Virus record (IMG/VR): IMGVR_UViG_3300047440_000409
Location: 1-37,769 of that record
Direction: 5' to 3' (one strand)
Length of the DNA: 37,769 nt
Origin: a virus
Shown: positions 21,209 through 28,513 of the stretch, piece by piece
Layout: each line of letters opens with the position of its first letter
Numbering within the stretch: the stretch's first letter is position 1
Program-made: the position numbers and the translations under genes
The notes under the pieces: generated by a model
The model's database searches: none
What the model saw: the letters and a program-made list of their open reading frames with translations, nothing else
Told to the model about the DNA's origin: nothing

Positions 21209-21531
21209 GACACGCACACAACACAGTGTCCTGTTTCGGGGCGTTTCGGAGTGTTTCGAAACGTTTCGAAACGGGCCATCTGAGCGCGTTTCTCGCCCGT
21301 TCTCCGACCACCGGAGGTGGTCGAAACGGCCGAAACGCCTCAGCACAAGGCCGAAACACCGGTGTTTTTACAAATGTGCCAATCGAAACGCACCGAAACG
21401 GCCGAAACACCGGCAAATATGCGATCGAAACGCTGCGGCCCAGCGCGAACTGCGAGGACGAGAGCCGAGCCATGAGTGATCAGCCAAAACGCGCTCCGGG
21501 ACTGCTTCAGCGCGATGGGGTGGCGCCATGA
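21205..21531 (+). CDS. Doubtful reading frame across the origin-like repeats
   Basis: A 108-residue frame starts with ATGA overlap to the helicase and ends overlapping the next gene. Its protein is low in complexity (GRNGRNASAQGRNTG and the like) because it translates the DNA hexamer repeats. The 10-base period of those repeats is not a multiple of three, which argues that selection acts on DNA rather than protein. A short frame within it (ATG 21472, 19 residues) is an alternative gene. Confidence 0.25.
   Translation: MRHAHNTVSCFGAFRSVSKRFETGHLSAFLARSPTTGGGRNGRNASAQGRNTGVFTNVPIETHRNGRNTGKYAIETLRPSANCEDESRAMSDQPKRAPGLLQRDGVAP
21233..21431. repeat. CGAAAC/GTTTCG hexamer array, probable replication origin
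   Basis: GTTTCG occurs at 21233, 21243, 21253 and 21263, an exact 10-base period. CGAAAC occurs at 21257, 21267, 21322, 21331, 21352, 21384, 21394, 21403 and 21426, mostly 9-10 bases or a multiple apart. The left block faces one way and the right block the other. In the left block two 10-bp palindromes GTTTCGAAAC stand in direct tandem (21253-21272). A 14-bp palindrome AAACACCGGTGTTT lies at 21354-21367, next to AT-richer DNA. Phased repeats beside a replicative helicase gene are the hallmark of iteron-type origins. Confidence 0.65.
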
Positions 21532-21761
21532 CCCCGGGTCAGCGCGTGCTCTATCGCGTGCGTCGCCTTGGCGAGGATCCTCGGAGGCGCTCGCGTGGCG
21601 AGTACGTGGTGCTTGGCGTGGGCACGGTCCGTTCCAGCAAGCCACTTGAGCCGAGCGGCGGGTGCATGTACCAGGTCGAGCGCGACGACGGCACTGCGGT
21701 CACGTTCGACGGCATCGGCCTCTACCGGCACGAGGTGCGCGCACTGGGGGGCAAGCCATGA
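21528..21761 (+). CDS. Small hypothetical protein, beta-rich
   Basis: This 77-residue protein (MTPGQRVLYRVRRLGEDPRR) has a pattern of short strands and loops reminiscent of a small SH3-like barrel: GEYVVLGVGTV, then MYQVERDDGTAVTFDGI. It overlaps both neighbours. SH3-like small phage proteins often bind DNA or RNA ends; here this is inference. Confidence 0.5.
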   Translation: MTPGQRVLYRVRRLGEDPRRRSRGEYVVLGVGTVRSSKPLEPSGGCMYQVERDDGTAVTFDGIGLYRHEVRALGGKP

Positions 21762-21946
21762 CCCGTCAGTTTCTCAACAAGCCGCCGTGTCTTGAGTGCG
21801 GCAAGGCCGCCGAGATGGGCCTCGCGTCGGACGGGCGCCAGCTCTGGCACTGCATTGCGTGCGCGAAGATGCTTGCGGTGAAACTCAAGCTCCCGGCGGT
21901 CGCGGCTGCAGCGCACGACGCAGAGCGGGAACGGAGTCAGCGATGA
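21758..21946 (+). CDS. Small zinc-ribbon protein
   Basis: This 62-residue protein has CLEC (near residue 11) and CIAC (near residue 32), a single zinc ribbon, followed by a helical Ala-rich end. The start and stop overlap the neighbouring genes. Possible nucleic-acid-binding cofactor of the replication module. Confidence 0.55.
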   Translation: MTRQFLNKPPCLECGKAAEMGLASDGRQLWHCIACAKMLAVKLKLPAVAAAAHDAERERSQR

Positions 21947-22593
21947 CCCGCTACGTCCTCGGCCTCGACCAAGCCTCCACCAGCGGCTGGGGCATCGCCC
22001 CGGAGCGCGGCCCGGTCCTGCGCCACGGCCTGGCCAGGAACGCCCAGGAGCGCCTCGCGGTGGTCCGGCTGGCCCTCGAGTACGTCGGCGGCGATGCGAG
22101 GCTCCTGTGGGCCGTACTAGAGCAGCACGACCACTTTCCGCTGGAGCGCCTCGGCAAGCACGACAAGACCACGCCGCGGCAGGGCAAGGGCTTTGTCCAG
22201 CGCGGTCCCAAGCAGATTGCTGGGCTGCACAAAGCCGCCGGCCGCTGGCTCGAGCAGCTGGAGCTGGCGGGCGTGCCGGACGCGCATGTCTCGGAGGTCA
22301 GGCCCACCACGTGGCGCGCACGCATCCACGGCGTGACCAAGGGCGACCAGATCAAGCAGGCGGCCATCGACTGGGCCAGTGCGCGGGCCGGCGAGCTCAT
22401 CACGCAGCACGACCACGCCGAGGGCTACTGCGTCACTGCGTGGGCCGCGCTCGATGGGTTCGCCCGGTATGACCACGAGCTTGCCGTGGCGCGCATCGGC
22501 GCACGGGACAAGCGCGGCCAGGCCAAGCAACTCGGCCTGCCGGACATGCCGGCGCACAAAGCAGTCCAACGCAGTAGCAGCGGGAGGTTCTGA
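21943..22593 (+). CDS. RuvC-like Holliday junction resolvase
   Basis: This 216-residue protein has the RNase H-like fold signature of RuvC. Asp9 sits in VLGLDQASTSGWGI, Glu60 in LWAVLEQHDHF, and a C-terminal acidic pair near HDHAEGYCVTAWAA (Asp157/Glu160). The stretch VRPTTWRARIHG followed by basic residues is also usual. RuvC family enzymes cut Holliday junctions symmetrically, resolving branched phage DNA before packaging. It is separate from the endonuclease VII gene in the other operon, so the phage has two resolvases. Confidence 0.8.
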   Translation: MTRYVLGLDQASTSGWGIAPERGPVLRHGLARNAQERLAVVRLALEYVGGDARLLWAVLEQHDHFPLERLGKHDKTTPRQGKGFVQRGPKQIAGLHKAAGRWLEQLELAGVPDAHVSEVRPTTWRARIHGVTKGDQIKQAAIDWASARAGELITQHDHAEGYCVTAWAALDGFARYDHELAVARIGARDKRGQAKQLGLPDMPAHKAVQRSSSGRF

Positions 22594-22596
22594 GAC

Positions 22597-23001
22597 ATGG
22601 GCGGAGCATCGTACGGAGTGATCTGCGGAATGCTGTACGTCGACCGATTCAGTCAGACGGTGCGCTGCTATTGTCGCGGCCATCTGCGCTATGGTGGGCG
22701 CTGTCGGGAGCACGACGAGCTGCCGGGTCGCCTCGCAAGCGGGCGCTTTGTCTGCGGGTGGCAGCGCTCGGACGGCGCGCCTCACTGTCAGAACCCGGTG
22801 CACATCCAGGGTAGGCGCTGTCACATCCACGCGCCGAGCCAGGTTCAGGAGCGCGAGCAGCGGCAGCGGGCGGAGCTCAAGGAGAGCCTCTTCAAAAAGC
22901 TCAAGCAGCAGCGGCGCGTCGAGCGGGACCTTGGGTGGATTCGGGCGGAGCTTGCGCGGCTGGGTGAGCGGGTGGATGCGGAGACGGAGGCGGCGGAATG
23001 A
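22597..23001 (+). CDS. Cys/His-rich protein with C-terminal coiled coil
   Basis: This 134-residue protein has Cys and His throughout the first 80 residues (CYCRGH, CREH, CGW, HCQNPVH and CHIH), suggesting two or more zinc sites. A long helix follows (ERDLGWIRAELARLGERV). A GGGAGG ribosome site is 9 bases upstream. It is probably a DNA-binding accessory factor, possibly an HNH-like remnant without a clear HNH core. No family named. Confidence 0.55.
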   Translation: MGGASYGVICGMLYVDRFSQTVRCYCRGHLRYGGRCREHDELPGRLASGRFVCGWQRSDGAPHCQNPVHIQGRRCHIHAPSQVQEREQRQRAELKESLFKKLKQQRRVERDLGWIRAELARLGERVDAETEAAE

Positions 23002-23315
23002 CCGAGCTCTACACGCCTGCGGCGCTCTACACGCCTGCGGAGATCTCCCTGGGCCAGGTCCTCGACCTCATTCCCGAGGACCACCCCATCTTCGTGCGCC
23101 TCGAGCGCGCCGATGAGGACTTCGGCCGCCCACTCGGCGATGGGCTCAGGCTCCAGCGCTGGGCCACGGCACTCGTTGTGCTGCACTTTGCCGAGCGCAC
23201 GCCGCGCGATCGTGCCGAGCTCGCGCACGCCTACAGCAACACGGTGTGGGCTGTCTATTCGGCGTGGCGGTGGCCTTGGGAGGGGTGTGATGGATGTCGG
23301 GAGGCGGCGCAATGA
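22998..23315 (+). CDS. Hypothetical early protein
   Basis: This 105-residue protein has a short N-terminal repeat (LYTPAALYTPAEIS) and a helical core with several Trp in the second half (NTVWAVYSAWRWPWEGCDGC). A CxxC stands near the end. No domain recognised. It overlaps both neighbours. Confidence 0.55.
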   Translation: MTELYTPAALYTPAEISLGQVLDLIPEDHPIFVRLERADEDFGRPLGDGLRLQRWATALVVLHFAERTPRDRAELAHAYSNTVWAVYSAWRWPWEGCDGCREAAQ

Positions 23316-23482
23316 ATATCGCGTGGCTCCCACTGCACGTGTGGCTGGCCATCTGGTCGATGCACATCAGCTGGTGGCTCACAGGCTTCTGGGTCTTCGC
23401 TATCGCGTTCGACCTAATCGAATACCACCGCGCGCTTCTCAAGTCCGACAGGTTTGCAAGCGACCAGGAGATCAACCCATGA
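23312..23482 (+). CDS. Small Trp-rich membrane protein
   Basis: This 56-residue protein starts MNIAWLPLHVWLAIWSM. One or two closely spaced hydrophobic helices rich in Trp (about residues 4-37) end in a charged tail. I chose the ATG overlapping the upstream stop over a start six codons earlier. Its position among late-early genes would fit an antiholin or superinfection-exclusion peptide, without proof. Confidence 0.5.
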   Translation: MNIAWLPLHVWLAIWSMHISWWLTGFWVFAIAFDLIEYHRALLKSDRFASDQEINP

Positions 23483-23712
23483 AGCAACAAGCCACCAAGC
23501 ATCACCTCCAGCCGGTGGACCCGCCGGTCAACAACGTGCCAGGCCCCACCGACGAGGCGAAGGGCGATCCGGGCTTTCTGCTCCAAGCGGCACGGAGGCT
23601 CGAGCTGGCTGGGGGCGGTGACGAGGACGAGTCCGACGAAGGCGATGAGCCTGACGAGGACGACGACGAGGACGCGCCTGAGTCGCCGCCGGCGCCTGAG
23701 CCTGGGGCCTGA
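23479..23712 (+). CDS. Small protein with extremely acidic C-terminus
   Basis: This 77-residue protein has a basic N-terminus (MKQQATKHHLQP) and an acidic end made mostly of Asp and Glu with Pro (about residues 48-77). Acidic tails of this kind are seen in DNA mimics and in SSB-like C-termini. A DNA-mimic anti-restriction role is possible but only suggested by composition. Confidence 0.5.
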   Translation: MKQQATKHHLQPVDPPVNNVPGPTDEAKGDPGFLLQAARRLELAGGGDEDESDEGDEPDEDDDEDAPESPPAPEPGA

Positions 23713-23714
23713 CG

Positions 23715-23978
23715 ATGTTGCGGCTCGACTTGCTCGCGCTCGACCTCACGCGCCGTCGCAGTTCGCGACCGCTGCGCGCTGTTGCGTTGGAGATCGGCAT
23801 CAGCGCCGCAACACTCCTCCGCATCGAGAGCGGCAAGGGGCCTGACCTCGAGAGCTTTGCCAAGCTCTGCCGCTGGCTCGGTACCAACCCGAATCGATAT
23901 CTCGGGTTGACGGTGTCGTTCAACAGGACGGAGAAGGCGTTTCTCGGCGCGATCGAGCGCTACGTGGGGTCGCCATGA
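23715..23978 (+). CDS. XRE-family helix-turn-helix regulator
   Basis: This 87-residue protein has HTH_3 features: LRAVALEIGISAATLLRIES, GKGPDLESFAKLCRWLG and a short C-terminal extension. It starts two bases after the previous stop. As the last regulator before the late region, it is a candidate activator of the late promoter just downstream. Confidence 0.72.
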   Translation: MLRLDLLALDLTRRRSSRPLRAVALEIGISAATLLRIESGKGPDLESFAKLCRWLGTNPNRYLGLTVSFNRTEKAFLGAIERYVGSP

Positions 23979-24340
23979 CCGCCCGCCCTCGCATTGAGTC
24001 GCCCACCGCCCGCGCGAGCATGGCGCTCGTCGCTGCGCGCTCCATCCCCGGCAGCATCGAGGCGCGGCTCGTCCACGGCTGCACGTGTGCGCCGAATCGA
24101 GGCTGCATAGGGTGCCAACGCGATTGGAAGCCTGACCAGGTGGAGCACTGGCAAAGCCTCATTTGCCTGGGCTGCCCGGCGCATGGGCGGCTGCTCGAGC
24201 GGTACGTGATGCGACTGCGCTCGCCTGACGACTCGGGGGTGAGGAGGCACCCTGCTGCAGTGCCTCAGCAGGAGACTCAGCGCCGGCCTCTGTGGGCGCG
24301 CGTTGGGCTGGTGGTCCGTGCGTGGCTGGCGGGGTGGTGA
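23975..24340 (+). CDS. Cys-rich hypothetical protein
   Basis: This 121-residue protein contains HGCTCAPNRGCIGCQRDW and, 30 residues on, CLGCPAH, giving a clear zinc-binding set of four or more Cys. The C-terminus is basic and hydrophobic (RVGLVVRAWLAGW). It is the last gene before the late operon. Unknown function; it could bind DNA near the late promoter. Confidence 0.55.
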   Translation: MTARPRIESPTARASMALVAARSIPGSIEARLVHGCTCAPNRGCIGCQRDWKPDQVEHWQSLICLGCPAHGRLLERYVMRLRSPDDSGVRRHPAAVPQQETQRRPLWARVGLVVRAWLAGW

Positions 24341-24499
24341 GGGCGCCAGCGGGCGCACAGGGGCGGCGCGAAGGCCGCGCGAGGCGATCCCCCCTCCAAC
24401 AGTGCTGGGGGTCCCAAGGCCGGGGGGCCACGCGCGCAAACTTCAGTTAAGTTTTCGTCAATTTTTTTGGCACCCTAGTAAAGTCGAGTAAAAGTTGCC
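24341..24499. other. Intergenic region before the late operon
   Basis: A GC-rich first half holds several overlapping short inverted repeats: GCGCC-AGCG-GGCGC near 24343-24356, CCCCC facing GGGGG near 24390-24417, and a GGCCGGGGGGCC block. They may end early transcription. The last 60 bases are a sharp AT-rich island with the late promoter candidate. No gene seen. Confidence 0.5.
24467..24494 (+). promoter_or_regulatory. Late promoter candidate
   Basis: TTGGCA (24467-24472, 5 of 6 matches to the -35 consensus) and TAAAAG (24489-24494, 4 of 6) are separated by 16 bases, within the only strongly AT-rich stretch of the region. It also carries AGTAAAG-TCG-AGTAAAAG, a direct repeat that may bind an activator. 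The start point would fall near 24501, right at the first codon of the terminase small subunit gene. Confidence 0.55.
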
Positions 24500-25162
24500 G
24501 TGAAAACGATGCCACACGCGCGCGCGTCTACCGTCGCGACTGAGCCGTCCACCGCGTCTACAGCGGTTACGCCTGTAGATCCGCTCGCGTGCGTCCCGCG
24601 CACCGAGGGCCAGCGGCTCTTGCAGCACGTGCCTGGCACGCTCAACGCCATCGCGGCCAAGGTCCAAGCGAGCAAGCCGGCGGTCTCCACGTGGCGCATC
24701 GGCACGCGCACACCTGACATCAGCGCACGTCGACGCCTGTGGGCCGCGTTCGAGATCCCGATCGAGGCGTGGGAGTGCGTGCCGGGCGCGCTCGAGCCCG
24801 CTGCCGAACTCGACGGCGACCAGGGCGACGAGGACGAGGAAGCCGACGAGGACGACAGCGCCCATCACGAGCAGTCGATCCTCGACCACGTCAACCACCG
24901 GCTGCGGGCCGCGCGCAGGGTGGTGGTTGCGAAGGGACTCACCACCCGTGAGCGCATCCTGGCAAACGCCGACTACGACCGGGCCATCGCAGCGCGCGCC
25001 AAGTACCTACACGAGCAAGAGCTGCAAGAAGACCGCATCATCCGCCAGCACCCCAAGTGGCGCGAGCTCAGGGCGGTCATCATCGGCGTGCTGGTCAAAC
25101 ACCCTGCCGTGGCACGCGAAGTGGAGGCGGCGGTCAAGGCAAGCCTCGGAGACGACGAGTAA
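24500..25162 (+). CDS. terS: Terminase small subunit (putative)
   Basis: This 220-residue protein precedes the large terminase by 14 bases. Residues 38-92 form an HTH-type DNA-binding domain (LLQHVPGTLNAIAAKVQASK, then TWRIGTRTPDISARRRL). An acidic linker (105-125) and a helical region follow, where an oligomerisation coiled coil is expected. Small terminases recognise the packaging site and feed the large subunit. The start is GTG 24500 or ATG 24509; the promoter position favours the latter. Identity rests on position and architecture, since small terminases are poorly conserved. Confidence 0.7.
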   Translation: MKTMPHARASTVATEPSTASTAVTPVDPLACVPRTEGQRLLQHVPGTLNAIAAKVQASKPAVSTWRIGTRTPDISARRRLWAAFEIPIEAWECVPGALEPAAELDGDQGDEDEEADEDDSAHHEQSILDHVNHRLRAARRVVVAKGLTTRERILANADYDRAIAARAKYLHEQELQEDRIIRQHPKWRELRAVIIGVLVKHPAVAREVEAAVKASLGDDE

Positions 25163-25176
25163 GAAAGGGGCGCGCT

Positions 25177-26880
25177 TTGGGCACATCGACGATCGCGCAC
25201 GAGGTCAGCACGCGCCGCGTGGGGCGCCCACGCAAGGACGCGTCGCCGGCCCCGGTCGTGCTCACCTTTATGGGCGACTTCCTCGCGTCGCTCTCGCCCG
25301 CCATCCACGCCGCCAGCGGCATCCGCTTCCCCAGCCCGCACTATCAGGCCGACCCGGTGGCATTCGGGCGCGAGATCCTCGGCGTCGACTTCTGGAGCCG
25401 TCAGATCGAGATCTTGGAGGCTGTACGCGATCACCCGCGCGTCGCGGTGCGGTCCGGCCACAAGATCGGCAAGAGCTTCGCCGCGGCGGCGCTGGCCCTC
25501 TGGTACTACTGCTCGTACGAGTTCGCCCGTGTGGTGATGAGCTCGACCACGGCGCGGCAGGTCGATGAGATCCTGTGGCGCGAGGTGCGCATGACGCACG
25601 CGCGCTCCGGCCGCTGTCTCGAGTGCAAGCACGCCATGGAGCAGGCGCGCGCACGTGGCGACCGCCTTGACGTGCCGCGGCCATGTCCGCACTCGAGCCT
25701 GATTGACGGCGACCTCGGTGACACGGCACGCACCGGCTTCAAGAGCGCCGACTTTCGCGAGATCGTCGGCTTCACGGCGTCCCAGGCCGAGGCGGTGGCC
25801 GGCATCAGCGGGCAGAACGTCCTGTACATCGTGGACGAGGCGTCGGGCGTCAACGAGTTCGTGTTCGAGGCCATCGAGGGCAACCGCGCCGGCAAGGCCA
25901 AGCTCGTGCTGTTCTCGAACCCCACGCAAAACCAGGGCACCTTTTACGACGCGTTCAACAGCAAGGCGCGCTTTTGGAAGACGATCACCGTGTCGAGCGA
26001 GGACACGCCGAACGCCATCGCCGGCCACACCGTCGTGCCTGGGCTTGCCGAGCGCGAGTGGATCGATGAGAAGCGCGAGGAGTGGGGCGAGAAGTCGCCG
26101 CTGTTCATCGTGCGTGTCAAGGGCCAGCACGCCGAGTACGAAGAAGGGAAGATCTTCAGCGTGCACGAGATCGCGCAGTCCGTGGCGCGGCGGAGTGAGA
26201 CGCCGGCGGAGGGGCGCCTCTACATCGGCGTCGACCCGGCCGGTGAGAAGGGCACCGGCGACGAGGCCGCGTTCTGTTGCCGTCGCGGTCTCAAGCAGCT
26301 CGAGTTCGAAATCCCGCGTGTCGGGCTCACCGAGGACGGGCACTTGACCACGGTGCTTGTGCTCATCGAGCGCCACAAGCTGCCGCGCGAGACGCCTGTG
26401 GTGGTGGTCGACCGGGACGGCTCCATCGGCAGCAAGGTCTACAACGCGCTCCGGGGCTATGCCGAGCACAACCCCGGCTCGTTCGAGATCGTCGGCGTGC
26501 GCGGGTCGGACAAGTCGCAACGCCAGCCGCTCGTCTACCACCTGATGCGCGAGGCGCTCACGGCGAGTCTAAGCGCGTGGTTTCTGGCCGGCGGCGCCAT
26601 TGTCGACGATGCCAAGCTGGAAAAGGAGCTCCACGTGATGGAGTGGCGCCAGCGGCCCGACGGTCGGATGAAGGTCACCGACAAGTTGACCCTGCGCAAA
26701 GTCCTCGGCCGCTCGCCCGACCGCTACGACGCGCTGGCGCTCTCGACCTGGGAGCCGCTGTCCCTGCGCGAAGAGTCGGCCGCCTCGGACACCATCACCC
26801 GCGCGCGCGAGCAGCGGACGCCCTACGATCGCGGTCCCATGGATCCGTACGCCGGCGCGCGTGCCTGGGAGCGGCGGTAG
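25177..26880 (+). CDS. terL: Terminase large subunit
   Basis: This 567-residue DNA-packaging motor starts at TTG with AGAAAGGGG 6 bases before. The ATPase domain has Walker A SGHKIGKSF (93-101), Walker B VLYIVDEAS (215-223) and the coupling motif LFSNPTQ (246-252). The nuclease domain begins with Asp353 in YIGVDPAGEKGTGDEAAF and has a second acidic stretch, VVVVDRDGSIG. An insertion in the ATPase domain carries C147-x2-C150 and C170-x-H172, a possible zinc site. The protein pumps DNA into the prohead and cuts it. The longer in-frame start overlaps the small subunit gene and is rejected. Confidence 0.93.
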   Translation: MGTSTIAHEVSTRRVGRPRKDASPAPVVLTFMGDFLASLSPAIHAASGIRFPSPHYQADPVAFGREILGVDFWSRQIEILEAVRDHPRVAVRSGHKIGKSFAAAALALWYYCSYEFARVVMSSTTARQVDEILWREVRMTHARSGRCLECKHAMEQARARGDRLDVPRPCPHSSLIDGDLGDTARTGFKSADFREIVGFTASQAEAVAGISGQNVLYIVDEASGVNEFVFEAIEGNRAGKAKLVLFSNPTQNQGTFYDAFNSKARFWKTITVSSEDTPNAIAGHTVVPGLAEREWIDEKREEWGEKSPLFIVRVKGQHAEYEEGKIFSVHEIAQSVARRSETPAEGRLYIGVDPAGEKGTGDEAAFCCRRGLKQLEFEIPRVGLTEDGHLTTVLVLIERHKLPRETPVVVVDRDGSIGSKVYNALRGYAEHNPGSFEIVGVRGSDKSQRQPLVYHLMREALTASLSAWFLAGGAIVDDAKLEKELHVMEWRQRPDGRMKVTDKLTLRKVLGRSPDRYDALALSTWEPLSLREESAASDTITRAREQRTPYDRGPMDPYAGARAWERR

Positions 26881-26883
26881 CTC

Positions 26884-27099
26884 GTGACACGCGGGCGACG
26901 GCAGCTGATCGCGCTCCTGCAGCACGTCCCGGCGCGTGAGGTGGCGGTCCGTGTGCACGTCACGAAGTCCTGTGTTTCTCGATGGCTATCGGGCTCGCGC
27001 ATCCCGTGCGAGCGGGCGCGTATCCTGCTCGAGGCGCACTTGCGGATCCCGGTGGAGGCGTGGCGCGTCTACCTTTCGCGGTTCGATAGACGCCCCTAG
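26884..27099 (+). CDS. HTH protein paralogous to the terminase small subunit N-domain
   Basis: This 71-residue protein starts at GTG. Residues 9-60 align with residues 39-91 of the small terminase: both have LLQHVP, then VS or VST before W, G-x-R-x-P, and IPVEAW or IPIEAW. Only the DNA-binding domain is kept. It is probably a free DNA-binding copy that may regulate packaging initiation or compete for the pac site. It lies between large terminase and portal, where no such gene is usual. Confidence 0.7.
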   Translation: MTRGRRQLIALLQHVPAREVAVRVHVTKSCVSRWLSGSRIPCERARILLEAHLRIPVEAWRVYLSRFDRRP

Positions 27100-27133
27100 T
27101 TGACACTGAGTGCCATGCCCTCGTGGCGCACTC

Positions 27134-28513
27134 ATGGCCAGAATGGGCTTGCGTCAAACACTCGCGCGTGCGGCGGCCTCGCTGATCGGGCTCAGCGCGT
27201 ACGAAGTGCAGCCCAGCGCGTTCTCCGGCGCCACGATCTCCGAGGCGGACGAGGAGAGGTATCGCAAGCTCTACGGCGGGCAGCTGCAACGGCAAGAGAC
27301 GTCGACCACGCGCTGGTACATGAGCGACCTCGAGGTGTGCGAGACGGCCGCCGACCAGGGGCTTTTGAAGCCGGCGGCGAAGCTCATGCGGGCGGCGCTA
27401 CGTGACGGCGTGATCAGCGGCGTGCTCTCGACGCGCACCAGCGGGCTCGTCCGCTTGCCCAAGACGTTCCGTGGTGATGCCGAGGCGATCAGCGCCTTGG
27501 AACTCGGACACGACAGCACGCGCGCCGTGTTCGATGAGATCTTCCCCCCGTCGGAGCTCGCCGCGTTCGCTGCAGACGGCGAGCTGCTCGGCGTCGGCAT
27601 CGGCAAGCTCGTGCCCGTGTCGGGCCGGGACTATCCCGTGTTTGTCCGGCTGGATCCCGTTTTCCTCGTGTACCGCTGGCAAGAGAATCGGTGGTACTTC
27701 GAGGGCATCGCCGGGCTGGTCCCAATCACCCCGGGAGACGGCGTCTGGATCCTGCACACGCCCGGCGGTCGCAACGCGCCCTGGCAGCATGGTCTGTGGC
27801 GCAGCATCGGGCGGGCGTACATTCGCAAAGAACACGCCGCGCTCCACAAAGACAACTGGGAGGCGAAGCTCGCCAACCCCGCACGCGTCGCCGTGGCATC
27901 CACCGGCGCGAGCGAAGAGGAGCGGCAGGGCTTCTTCTCCCAGTTGCTTGCGTGGGGCATCAACACCGTGTTCTCGCTCCCGCCCGGCTGGGACGTGAAG
28001 ATCGTGGAGAGCAACGGCCGCGGACACGATTCGTTCAGCACCACGATCCAGGAGCAGAACACCGAGATCACAATCTGCATCGCGGGCCAGACGGTCACGA
28101 CGGACGGCGGCACAGGCTTCGCGAACGCGGATATTCACAAGAGCATTCGCGCCGACTTGATCAAGGCCACGGCGGACAGTCTCGCCTACACAATCAACAC
28201 ACAGGGCCTGCCCGCCTTCATCGTCGCGCGCTGGGGCGAGGACGCGCTGGCGACCAAGTCCGTGGTGGTCGCGTGGGACGTCACGCCGCCCAAGGATCGC
28301 AGCGCCGAGGCGCAGAGTCTGCTCACGGTCGCCACGGCGATCACGGCGCTCACCGACGCGCTGAGCCGACACCAGCGCGAGCTGGACGTGGGCGCGCTCG
28401 CCGCTCGGTTCGGCATCCCCATCCTGAACGACGCCAACGGCGACGGCGAGCCTGACGTGGTGCGCGAGTCGTCCGACGACTCGACCGTCACACCGATTCG
28501 GAGGGCCGCTTGA
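27134..28513 (+). CDS. Portal protein (DUF935/Mu gp29-like)
   Basis: This portal of about 459 residues matches the DUF935-type family. Features seen are SDLEVCETAADQGLLKPA, a long stem region with LANPARVAVAS and the block SFSTTIQEQNTEITICIAGQ, where the Gln-rich helix is typical. The portal forms the dodecameric ring through which DNA enters and to which the tail attaches. A GTG at 27110 is also in frame; I prefer ATG 27134 (MARMGLRQTL) because of its basic amphipathic start. No ribosome site is clear for either. Confidence 0.78.
   Translation: MARMGLRQTLARAAASLIGLSAYEVQPSAFSGATISEADEERYRKLYGGQLQRQETSTTRWYMSDLEVCETAADQGLLKPAAKLMRAALRDGVISGVLSTRTSGLVRLPKTFRGDAEAISALELGHDSTRAVFDEIFPPSELAAFAADGELLGVGIGKLVPVSGRDYPVFVRLDPVFLVYRWQENRWYFEGIAGLVPITPGDGVWILHTPGGRNAPWQHGLWRSIGRAYIRKEHAALHKDNWEAKLANPARVAVASTGASEEERQGFFSQLLAWGINTVFSLPPGWDVKIVESNGRGHDSFSTTIQEQNTEITICIAGQTVTTDGGTGFANADIHKSIRADLIKATADSLAYTINTQGLPAFIVARWGEDALATKSVVVAWDVTPPKDRSAEAQSLLTVATAITALTDALSRHQRELDVGALAARFGIPILNDANGDGEPDVVRESSDDSTVTPIRRAA

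Noticed and set aside
21205-21531. A 108-residue Asn/Arg/Gly-rich protein as the main function of the repeat region
   Set aside because: The DNA repeat period of 10 bases shifts the reading frame at each copy and the protein is low in complexity, so I treat it as a doubtful gene over a DNA element.
24467-24487. TTGGCAC resembling a sigma-54 -24 element
   Set aside because: No GC dinucleotide -12 element is present at the required spacing; a sigma-70 type reading fits better.
24973-26541. Minus-strand frame of 522 codons
   Set aside because: It lies opposite the terminase genes, with shadow-like composition and no motif.
27100-27105. Perfect TTGACA before the portal gene
   Set aside because: No -10-like sequence lies 15-19 bases downstream; the following DNA is GC-rich, so a promoter is not supported.
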